Part shown: positions 57,514 through 64,000 of the stretch, piece after piece
Layout of the letters: the number at the start of each line of letters is the position of its first letter
Position numbering within the stretch: position 1 is the stretch's first letter
Origin: Chloroflexota bacterium
GTDB taxonomy: Bacteria > Chloroflexota > JAJPGV01
Length of the DNA: 64,000 bases
Reading direction: 5' to 3'
Assembly: GCA_021325635.1 (NCBI GenBank)
Contig: JAJPGV010000034.1
Coordinates: 124,745-188,744, forward strand
Notes under the pieces: generated by a model
Databases searched by the model: none
What the model was told of the DNA's origin: nothing
Seen by the model: only the letters and a program-made list of their open reading frames with translations
Made by a program: the position numbers and the translations under genes

Positions 57514-58938
57514 CTACCGGTCCTTGATCGGCACCGATCTGAACACGAGCTGCCCTTGCGCCGACATTGGCCGTTGCTCGTTTGTGTTCTCTTCACCACC
57601 AGAGCGAGGTCGCATTAGCTGCGCTGCATACTGGTCGGTCAAAGCCCGCAACTCGCTGACAGAAGCTTTTCTTGGTGGAAACTTGAGCGTCCGGATTTTT
57701 GCTGTCCTATTGGCGACCTTCACGTATGCCTCTCGAGGTCTGAGCTCTTCAAGCGCCCTGGCCCAGCCTTCGTGCGTCTCCTGCACATTGAAGTACAACG
57801 GGTGAGTTCGATCTACCTGGTCCGGATCGAGAACCTCATGCTTGACCAAGTAGGGGTCGAATTGCCCGAAGCGCGGCGCCGCCCAAACAGCGTCACCACG
57901 ACCGAGCCTGAAAGCTACATCAATGCAGTTTCCGAGTGCGCCCTGAAGCCGCTGACTGAGCTGAGTCCAGGATTGGTGAGCCAGCGTACAGTAAAGCCCA
58001 AACTTCCTGGTCAGGCTGAGCATTCGTGCGAGCGCCTCCTCGCTTTGCGCGCTAAACATCGAGAACTCATCGATGATCAAGTGGTATTGACGGCGCGCTT
58101 CTTCTGGCACATCGGCTCGGGACAAGGCTGCCATCTCATATCCCACCGTGATTAGGCAGCCCAGAAATCGCTGGCTGTCCTCGTCTAGCCCACCTAGATT
58201 GCAGATCAGGCTCACGCCCCTATCCATCAGGTCGCGAAAATTGAGGGCGTTTTCGCGCTGCCCAAGCGAGTATCTAAGAGCCGGGCTGAACGTCAAAAGG
58301 AACGCCCGCCGGAGAGTGCTCTCGATAAGCATCGGCGCTTCTTTCCCCCAACGATCGAACCGGGATAGGAAAAAGTCCACTACAACGGAGTCAGTGACGT
58401 TTTGGAGCAGTCCATCTCTGAAGGCTTTGTCGGTGAGCAGTCGCGGCAATTCGGTTAGAGGCAAATGGTTCTGTACAAGAACTAGAGTCGCGGCCAGCAT
58501 TATGTTTTCGAAATTGGGGGCTGAACCGTCACCCAAAGCGGGCCACGCCCGCTTGCACACCTCGGCAATGTTTCTAGCCACAGTGTGGTCGTCATAGGGC
58601 TGATTGAGAACGTTAAACGGCAGAGCACGGTCGCTTCGGGCGAAGTCGACATACAGTAAACGGTCAAACGCTTGCGGATGGTCGAAGAACTTTGTGTCGT
58701 AAAGCAGCCCGAGGATGTTGAGCGCCAGGTCGCTGTGCGGGTCAATCAGAGCAACGCCAACGCCTTGATTGAGCAGCTGGACAAACATGCTTGCCATGAG
58801 CATCGACTTCCCCATGCCGGTGACCCCGAGGAGGTGCTTATGCGTTGCCACCTCGGCCGGGCCAAGTGCGTACTGGCTAAAGATCGGTCCGTAGCTGCCC
58901 AGCACCAGCTTGGGCCTCATCGGAGACCAAATACTCAT
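57514..58938 (-). CDS. TraD/VirD4- or HerA-like DNA-transfer ATPase
   Basis: 474 residues. Walker A is LLGVTGMGKSML (Lys44), strand-2 ALIDPHSDLA fits the conjugation-type ATPases, Walker B is YHLIIDEFSMF near residue 292, and TLAHQSWTQL is the sensor strand (usually Q at its end). FNVLNQP is also typical of type IV secretion ATPases of plasmids and ICEs. There is no N-terminal membrane anchor. It is coupled (ATGA overlap) to the replication-relaxation gene upstream. Role: moving DNA-protein complexes, by family. Confidence 0.82.
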   Translation of the reverse strand: MSIWSPMRPKLVLGSYGPIFSQYALGPAEVATHKHLLGVTGMGKSMLMASMFVQLLNQGVGVALIDPHSDLALNILGLLYDTKFFDHPQAFDRLLYVDFARSDRALPFNVLNQPYDDHTVARNIAEVCKRAWPALGDGSAPNFENIMLAATLVLVQNHLPLTELPRLLTDKAFRDGLLQNVTDSVVVDFFLSRFDRWGKEAPMLIESTLRRAFLLTFSPALRYSLGQRENALNFRDLMDRGVSLICNLGGLDEDSQRFLGCLITVGYEMAALSRADVPEEARRQYHLIIDEFSMFSAQSEEALARMLSLTRKFGLYCTLAHQSWTQLSQRLQGALGNCIDVAFRLGRGDAVWAAPRFGQFDPYLVKHEVLDPDQVDRTHPLYFNVQETHEGWARALEELRPREAYVKVANRTAKIRTLKFPPRKASVSELRALTDQYAAQLMRPRSGGEENTNEQRPMSAQGQLVFRSVPIKDR

Positions 58939-59816
58939 GCTGCCTGAGAGCGAACCCCCTCCAGGAGCGGCCGGCCCGTCTTGTCAAACGGCCGAAACCA
59001 AACCGGATGGAGAAAGAGCGCTCGAGGCGACGCAGTCTCAGGATTAGCGCCAGTGAAACGGAAAAGATCCCGCTGGTCCTGGCTCGCTTCCTTCAACTCG
59101 GCCTCGGTCCAGCGCATCAACTCCCAAAGTCGCTTCTCTCCAGGAGTGGCCACTACAGCAAACGTCAGGGAGGCTGTCTCAAAGCGCTGCTGATATGGTC
59201 CAGAAGCCGCAGCAAGAAGGGCGCGCACCTTCTGCCGCCAAACTTTCTGCTCATAGGTTCCGCGGTCGATCTCTAGCGATATGCAGACTTGGTGGGTACC
59301 GTTGACGGCGAAGTCAAGGTAACCATCAGGAATGACTGCTAGCTTGCGACCGTCACCTTCAAGCACGGTCATTGGCTCCCGCTTCAGGTCCCGTTCATGG
59401 GCCATTCGGCGTATCACGAACTCAGGTGAGGTGCGACACAGCAGCGCCGCAGCTATCAGGACCGAGTTCACGGCGAGGGTATGTGCCAGAAAAAGGTACG
59501 AGTGCGCCCGCTCCTCCACTGGACGATAGCGGCCCACCTGCTTGCCAGATGCCGACAAATAGGACAGGCCTTTGCTGGCTAATCGATAAACAGATGGGGC
59601 TGACCCGTACCGCGATGGCCGGGGCAAAAACAGTCGTTGGCAGTACTTGCCGTCCGAGAGCTCTTTGAGTTTGGTCTGAACAAAGGTTAAGGAGGAGGGA
59701 CTGTAAAGGAGGCGGCAGAGTTGCTGCGCCGAGAGGTAGTGGTAGGTGGCCAGAGCAAAGAGAATGTTTTGCTCACCAATCCCTACCCGCAGATTTTGGG
59801 TCTTCTTGGGCAGCAT
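58935..59816 (-). CDS. Replication-relaxation family protein
   Basis: 293 residues. NILFALATYHYLSAQQLCRLLYSPSS begins a winged helix, then YRLASKGLSYLSA and SYLFLAHTLAVNSVLIAAALL, the pattern of Replic_Relax (PF13814) proteins found on plasmids and conjugative elements of Gram-positive and related bacteria. VIPDGYLDFAVNG and LEIDRGTYEQKVWRQKVRALL would supply the conserved acidic residues of the nuclease-like part. No ribosome site precedes ATG 59816. It is coupled with the ATPase, suggesting joint action at DNA transfer or replication. Confidence 0.78.
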   Translation of the reverse strand: MLPKKTQNLRVGIGEQNILFALATYHYLSAQQLCRLLYSPSSLTFVQTKLKELSDGKYCQRLFLPRPSRYGSAPSVYRLASKGLSYLSASGKQVGRYRPVEERAHSYLFLAHTLAVNSVLIAAALLCRTSPEFVIRRMAHERDLKREPMTVLEGDGRKLAVIPDGYLDFAVNGTHQVCISLEIDRGTYEQKVWRQKVRALLAAASGPYQQRFETASLTFAVVATPGEKRLWELMRWTEAELKEASQDQRDLFRFTGANPETASPRALFLHPVWFRPFDKTGRPLLEGVRSQAA

Positions 59817-60033
59817 ATCTGGTTAAAGCTACAAGTTATTATGGTAAGTTAGAAGACGACCGGGAGTCAATCGTCCCGTTTACTAGAGGTCTTTTGTGAC
59901 GACTCCCCTACTCAGACATTTAGGGCAGTCGCGAGGCGAAGCGTCAATCCCAGCGTGAAGTTAACGTGATGTCGCTGCAGCGTATACGTGATTTGCTGAA
60001 AGCGTCCAAAGCCAGCGGCTGATACAGCGGCGG
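59817..60033. promoter_or_regulatory. AT-rich upstream region of the mobilisation genes
   Basis: 217 bp. The part next to 59816 is the most A/T-rich of the island and is the likely promoter of the replication-relaxation/ATPase operon. It contains a short inverted repeat CGGGA-8-TCCCG near 59862-59880. No operator can be assigned. Confidence 0.35.
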
Positions 60034-60210
60034 CTAGGCAATCCTTCGACCATCAACCGTAACTTGCGTGACTCTTGCTTTGGGAAACCATTCGCCCTTC
60101 TTACCGAGCCATTGATAGGCGGCCTCCAGGACCAGGATTGAATCGCTACCCTGGAACGTCATCTCGCAGCCCGTATCCATAACAATCTTCACAATCTTGC
60201 GCGTTTGCAT
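60034..60210 (-). CDS. Small unknown protein
   Basis: 58 residues from ATG 60210, with AAGGAGGTGA in front (60216-60225), one of the best ribosome sites in the window. Sequence MQTRKIVKIVMDTGCEMTFQ, then YQWLGKKGEWFPKARVTQVTVDG; beta-rich and compact, no family recognised. GTG 60219 is in frame but overlaps the ribosome site. Such small genes in mobile elements can be regulators or anti-restriction proteins; nothing here proves it. Confidence 0.6.
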   Translation of the reverse strand: MQTRKIVKIVMDTGCEMTFQGSDSILVLEAAYQWLGKKGEWFPKARVTQVTVDGRRIA

Positions 60211-60545
60211 CCTTCTCACCTCCTTTCTGCCTCTGAACCATTGTTCAATTGAAGGCTAATTGCCTTCGATACCTGCTCAACGAGCTAAGCGGAGGGTGAA
60301 AGCTGCAAGGGCGGCCGAGGCGCAGCTGAGGACGTTCATCTCGACCCTTGTGGCTGAGGGGCGAAGGGCCCTTGCCTTACAGCCCCCGCTGGGGCTCAGC
60401 CGCGTAACTGGCTAACTGGAAGTTTTGTAACGGTGAGGATAGCGGGCGCAGCGGCCGCACGCCGTCGAACCAATAGGCCTCTATGTCTCAAACCAAGTTA
60501 ATTCTGCCCATCAGCTACATGAGCAAACGTATGTAACTTGATCGC
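60211..60545. other. Structured intergenic region with nested inverted repeats
   Basis: 335 bp without a gene. Dyads: GCAAGGGC 60305-60312 with GCCCTTGC 60368-60375; GGCTGAG 60352-60358 with CTCAGCC 60395-60401; and a compact hairpin AGCCCC-CGCT-GGGGCT at 60381-60396. No T-run follows the hairpin, so it is not a classical terminator. Possibilities are a structured leader RNA or a DNA-processing site such as oriT. Confidence 0.4.
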
Positions 60546-61238
60546 TTAGCGCTTAATACTCCGGGGGAACACAGAATAGCACGATATGCCGTTTGGAAAG
60601 CCACGGACGTTCGGAAGCGCTTTTTGACTAACCCGGAACGACTGACGCTCAAGCACCCGGTAAGCTTCCTCAGTAATTAGGATTTCCCCGCCCTGCGCGG
60701 ACTGTGCTAAGCGGAACGTTTTCAGAACATCCTCACCAATCCCGGTACTTGGCAAGTGTTGTAGGCTTGTGAACCGCCCATAAGGAATCTCGCCAAACGT
60801 AAGTCCCGCAACCAGGTCCATTCCTTGAAAGTCTTTCCGCAGGGCTGGTTTGGCGTGGCCTAACTCACGGGCTATGGTATCGCACCAGCGCCTAAACCGT
60901 TTCCTCATATCAGCTGCTGCATGGATAGCGGCGCTCAGCGCACCACTGTTAAGTGAGACCGGCTGACCTTTGATATTGATATCGCACAAAAACGCAAGGA
61001 AGCCGTCACCCAGGAAGGCATTAATATGGTAGGCCGTTTTGTCAGAAGTCCAGGCCCTGAGGGATTCGTCCGTTAAATCGCAGAAGCCACTGAGGAAACG
61101 TCGGTGATCCTCATCCGGACATTGCTGAAGGGCTTGGGTCGATCCTCGGATGTCTGTTACCAGAACGACTAATGAATCTCTTTTGACCTCTGGCCGAAAG
61201 GCGTCTGGAACACTTGGTGCTTCAGTAGGCGACTGCAT
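60546..61238 (-). CDS. Class III nucleotide cyclase
   Basis: 230 residues. The cyclase homology domain is plain: LVVLVTDIRGSTQAL with metal Asp29, INAFLGDGFLAFL with Asp78, GLTFGEIPYGRF, and STGIGEDVLKTFRLAQSAQGGEILITEEAY. In the last motif the transition-state Asn (V-N-x-x-x-R) is replaced by Leu172, while Arg176 remains. So base specificity and activity are open; adenylate, guanylate or pyrimidine product cannot be told. ATG 61238 overlaps the stop of the partner gene by one base (TAATG). No membrane segment. Confidence 0.8.
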   Translation of the reverse strand: MQSPTEAPSVPDAFRPEVKRDSLVVLVTDIRGSTQALQQCPDEDHRRFLSGFCDLTDESLRAWTSDKTAYHINAFLGDGFLAFLCDINIKGQPVSLNSGALSAAIHAAADMRKRFRRWCDTIARELGHAKPALRKDFQGMDLVAGLTFGEIPYGRFTSLQHLPSTGIGEDVLKTFRLAQSAQGGEILITEEAYRVLERQSFRVSQKALPNVRGFPNGISCYSVFPRSIKR

Positions 61239-62554
61239 TACCCGTGGTAGGGTACTAGTCTTTTTCGTTCGTCTAGAGCTAGCAATTCATCAGGAAACAA
61301 GAACTCTGGATCGTCGTCCGCCTTTGACAGCTCTTCGATCAGGGTCGCGTACTCTTTGCTAGTTGTCACGAGTGGCATTGTAACGTCTGTATCACGAGAC
61401 CATTCTTCAGCGCGAGTCGCCGACGCTTCGAACAACAACTTATGGTACTCGGCGAGCTCCTGGTAGCGCTCTGGAGACACCGCTGTAAGATTCATAATTC
61501 GGCGTGTTCGCATTAACTCCATCGGCCGGTGAGGGAACTCAGTCCACAGCCGGTATCCCGCCAACTCAGACTCGACCACCCTGAAGTGATGTTCAGGCCC
61601 TCTGAAAGCACGATGGTAAATCGCGTGACCCCGCTGAGGCAATCGCAATAGCTCGTTAACTCCTTTATCGTCCACAAGCACTACCGGGCCAGTAACTGCC
61701 CGGATTTGGGCATTCTTTCGCGTTACCTCTTCAATGGCGTCCAAAACCTGCGGGTGGTTATATATAGTCGGATCAGCTTCGCCGCAGTAAATCCGCACCT
61801 TCCCGTTTGGCCTTACAGCCCTGAGATCCGAGGCTAAGGCCCCGACGGCATCGGTAACTGGCACCCACTCGGGAGAACCAGACAGCTGGCCAGGATTGAA
61901 CTCGACGCCCCCCATATGTTGAATGTACGCTTGCTCGCTATACCTGTCAACCAGCAACTTGCGCTCACGCACGAATAGCTGTCTGGTCGGGTCATCGCAG
62001 GGGCGATAAGTGGCAATGAATCCAACTGCCTTTGCACCTTCAATAACTCGATAAACATCAACCTCTGTCTCAAGAAACGTCATATCGGTTACTAGTGCTG
62101 GCGGCTGTAGAGTCAAGCGGTATGACCACTCAAAGTCCGGGCTCTCTTGGGCAGCATCGTATAAACGACGTAGATCTGCGTTCTTGCGGAAACCTTCAAC
62201 CATAGGTGCCGCTATAACCGGATAGAGCCTCGCCAATTTCTTGAGTACGGCAAACTTCTTTGCAAAGAATGCAAGATTGCGTTCAATGGGAATCCGGTCC
62301 AAGCAACGCAAGATAACGCCGAAGACATGGATACCTAAGAGATTGTCAGCAGCAAGCTCATCAGACTGCGGGTCGAGGGCTCCCCACATCCAAAAGGCGA
62401 GCAGATTAGCAGCTCGAATCAGTCCATCCTCGGCAAAAAACCAGGCGGGATAGGCCTGGCCCAGCGACTCCCTCTCCTGTGGTGAACCAATTTGGGGATA
62501 CGACCGAAAGGGATCGAGCGGCCCGTAGGAAAGGGAGGGTACGTTGTTGCTCAC
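61238..62554 (-). CDS. PAS-like plus PLD-like protein, partner of the nucleotide cyclase
   Basis: 438 residues; not assigned to a named family. Residues 35-200 start with YPAWFFAEDGLIRAANLLAFWMWG, the look of a MmyB/PAS ligand-binding domain. Residues 250-350, with KVRIYCGEADPTIYNHPQVLDAI, AVTGPVVLVDDKGV and HHFRVVES, follow the strand-helix order of phospholipase-D-like proteins but lack H-x-K motifs. A helical, charged C-terminus follows (RYQELAEYHKLLFEASATRAEEW). First gene of the operon with the cyclase. It could be the sensor or the effector for the nucleotide. Confidence 0.65.
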   Translation of the reverse strand: MSNNVPSLSYGPLDPFRSYPQIGSPQERESLGQAYPAWFFAEDGLIRAANLLAFWMWGALDPQSDELAADNLLGIHVFGVILRCLDRIPIERNLAFFAKKFAVLKKLARLYPVIAAPMVEGFRKNADLRRLYDAAQESPDFEWSYRLTLQPPALVTDMTFLETEVDVYRVIEGAKAVGFIATYRPCDDPTRQLFVRERKLLVDRYSEQAYIQHMGGVEFNPGQLSGSPEWVPVTDAVGALASDLRAVRPNGKVRIYCGEADPTIYNHPQVLDAIEEVTRKNAQIRAVTGPVVLVDDKGVNELLRLPQRGHAIYHRAFRGPEHHFRVVESELAGYRLWTEFPHRPMELMRTRRIMNLTAVSPERYQELAEYHKLLFEASATRAEEWSRDTDVTMPLVTTSKEYATLIEELSKADDDPEFLFPDELLALDERKRLVPYHG

Positions 62555-63330
62555 CGCACCCTACCTGGGTGCAGGACGGCAGACGGATGCGATGAAGCCG
62601 AGTATAGAACTCCCCGGGTCTTATGTCGATTCTCGAGGCGATTCACCTCGTTTGCCGGACGGCGGTACATTGTCTGCTCCTGCAAAAGACAGTCGCAACA
62701 TGACCGCGGATCGGTCGAGTCGGCGTCGGGGACCCGTTTGGTGGCCTGAGATGTGCACTGGATCGCTCCAGCTTTACCCTTGGGCGTTTGAGTACTGCTC
62801 AAACTTTCCGGGTGCCGATCAGTTGGAGTCTGTTTTGCCAGTTGGCTTGCCCCGCGGCTTATCCCCGTTGGCGGGTCGGCAATGTCGACCTCTTTCCCCC
62901 AACCGTCTGCGGCTGTATTTTGACTATTTAAAGTACTTACTCAGTGATCGGCAGGATTATATGATATTTCAAGCGGGCGGTGTTGAAGTTTGGATCTCGA
63001 TAACCAAAATTGGCTAGCTCGGCCAATCGAGCTGAGTTGCGTTTGTGTTGTTCACATAGGCTCATAATCCACAACCTAAGCATTCGACGGAACGAACAAC
63101 AGGCGTCGTCGCCGCCAGGGTATCGCGGGTAGACCTTGACAATCTGACCTGCGCTGCGCCGAAAATTCACGTCAACCGCATTTCTCGTACCAGTTCCGTA
63201 GCGCTCATGTTGGCGTAGCTGGGGTCGATGATGGCTATTAGCCCGCGCTAGCGCTCCAGTTTGGTGGCTACTTGACAACCGACCAGCAAATCTGATTCGA
63301 TAACTGTGCAGCGGCATTGAGCCCTGCACG
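62555..63330. other. Intergenic region, no gene recognised
   Basis: 776 bp upstream of the cyclase operon. Several open frames cross it on both strands, none with a ribosome site or family pattern. Around 62910-62985 the DNA is A/T-rich (TTGACT, then TATATGATATTT) and may hold a rightward promoter. The leftward operon promoter must lie near 62555-62700. Confidence 0.4.
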
Positions 63331-63864
63331 ATGATCCCGGAACACCCTCGACCAGACGGATCGCGCCCAGAACCCGGTGCGCCTCTTCCGCCAGAACTGG
63401 CGAGCTTTCTGGTAGCCCAAGAGTTCACGTGTTTGCTTGAGCGCACTAACCTCGGTGCGAGCTACATCATCAAAGCGCCCACGCACGAGATAGAACGTGC
63501 CCGTGGGCGCCTGCTCATTCATTTCATGCACGAGCTGCACCGACAACCAACGGCTCCCGTGATCAGAACGGTTTTAAGCCTCATCGATAGGCCAGATTCG
63601 TCTCTTCGGCTGGAAACCTTTAGCAATCTCGATGACCCGGATCAACGGGCGAATTTGGAGGCTCTGCGGGCCCAGAACGAGGTGTTTCTACTCTTTTACG
63701 ACGAGGGTCTAGCCCATCGTCTGACAAAGCGGGTACCGCGGCGATACCCGCAGCTTCTCACTCGCTTGCTCACTCAGGCCACCGTCCACCGAGCAACCAT
63801 CCCTGATGCGGTCTTCGACTTTGATAGGGCCAAGGCGGAGGTAATCAATGCCACCAGCCTATGA
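63331..63864 (+). CDS. Unknown protein
   Basis: 177 residues; family not recognised. Helical and charged: PELASFLVAQEFTCLLERTN, RGRLLIHFMHELHR, then RPDSSLRLETFSNLDDPDQRANLEALRAQNEVFLLFYDEGL and YPQLLTRLLTQATVH. It is the first plus-strand gene of the island. The next gene starts within its stop codon (ATGA), so it is part of a rightward operon. No strong ribosome site before ATG 63331. Confidence 0.55.
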   Translation: MIPEHPRPDGSRPEPGAPLPPELASFLVAQEFTCLLERTNLGASYIIKAPTHEIERARGRLLIHFMHELHRQPTAPVIRTVLSLIDRPDSSLRLETFSNLDDPDQRANLEALRAQNEVFLLFYDEGLAHRLTKRVPRRYPQLLTRLLTQATVHRATIPDAVFDFDRAKAEVINATSL

Positions 63865-64000
63865 AGGAAGGCGAACCTCAGCCTCTGCCTGAGCCTATTC
63901 CAATTGATAAGGCGCGTAAACGTCGAGGTCCAAAGCGCGGCAAGGAGCGCTGGGACATTGATCTTTTGGCTTTCCACCTCAAGACCCAGCCTGTCCCAGT
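63861..64000 (+). CDS. 5' end of an unknown gene (partial)
   Basis: Begins at ATG 63861, overlapping the previous stop, and stays open to the window end (46 codons). The start MKEGEPQPLPEPIPIDKARKR is Pro-rich then basic (RRGPKRGKERWD), like the N-terminus of a DNA-binding or element-encoded protein. Nothing more can be said from this part. Confidence 0.55.
   Translation, partial: MKEGEPQPLPEPIPIDKARKRRGPKRGKERWDIDLLAFHLKTQPVP

Larger units (their letters stand above)
48723..64000. mobile_element. Putative integrated conjugative/mobilisable island (right end outside window)
   Basis: Beginning near tRNA-Gly the DNA becomes visibly less GC-rich, genes are mostly unfamiliar and nearly all on the minus strand, and two plasmid/ICE-type genes occur: a replication-relaxation protein (58935-59816) and a TraD/VirD4-like ATPase (57514-58938). 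No integrase and no att repeat were found in the window. Because the tRNA's 3' end points away from the island, insertion into that tRNA is not shown. Confidence 0.5.

Noticed and set aside
60381-60396. Rho-independent terminator
   Set aside because: A good hairpin is present but no T-run follows on either strand.
62544-63017. 157-codon plus-strand frame
   Set aside because: No ribosome site, no family pattern, and it overlaps other equally weak frames; treated as intergenic.
62937-63446. 169-codon minus-strand frame
   Set aside because: Overlaps the better 63331-63864 gene antisense and lacks any recognisable feature.
1-64000. CRISPR array, rRNA genes, insertion sequences
   Set aside because: I looked for regularly spaced direct repeats, rRNA-like stretches and transposase motifs and saw none.

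Overview
The window reads as a piece of chromosome from a GC-rich, uncultured-type bacterium, most likely Chloroflexota. This is an inference from gene style: alanine/serine/proline-rich linkers behind lipoprotein signal sequences, many solute-binding lipoproteins, LLM-type (F420-family) oxidoreductases, KGG-repeat stress proteins, a stand-alone LigD polymerase domain and archaeal-like flavin metabolism. No rRNA or other decisive marker is present.

From 1 to about 47.0 kb the sequence is dense, GC-rich chromosome. Housekeeping items are few: the DNA polymerase III delta-prime subunit (holB), an UbiB-family kinase, UbiX beside a CTP-dependent riboflavin kinase, HMG-CoA lyase, a truncated hemoglobin, a histidine kinase, a LigD polymerase domain and a PHP phosphoesterase. 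The rest is a patchwork of small-molecule catabolism: amidohydrolases, isochorismatase-like hydrolases, arylmalonate-decarboxylase-like proteins, SDRs, alpha/beta hydrolases, PEP-mutase-like lyases and a nitrilase homologue. Between them lie seven solute-binding lipoproteins and not one ABC permease or ATPase. The best-organised unit is a six-gene plus-strand operon at 13.3-19.3 kb: isochorismatase, binding protein, double cyclase, binding protein, M29-like metalloprotein, SCP2-like protein. Several enzymes have lost or changed catalytic residues.

From 47.2 to 48.4 kb there is a toxin-antitoxin patch (HicB, HicA, two DUF433 proteins), then tRNA-Gly(CCC) on the minus strand. Right of the tRNA (48.8-64 kb) composition is visibly less GC-rich and almost all genes are unfamiliar and minus-strand. 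The recognisable parts are a replication-relaxation protein translationally coupled to a TraD/VirD4-like ATPase, which suggest an integrated conjugative or mobilisable element. Its cargo includes a membrane-anchored PIN-like nuclease candidate, a four-gene operon led by a divergent FtsZ/tubulin-like protein, a receiver-LuxR regulator with a winged-helix partner, and a two-gene operon pairing a class III nucleotide cyclase with a PAS/PLD-like protein.

The strongest candidates for an undescribed system are the FtsZ-like membrane operon (51.3-54.4 kb) and the cyclase operon (60.5-62.6 kb). All function calls come from reading motifs by eye; no database search was run.
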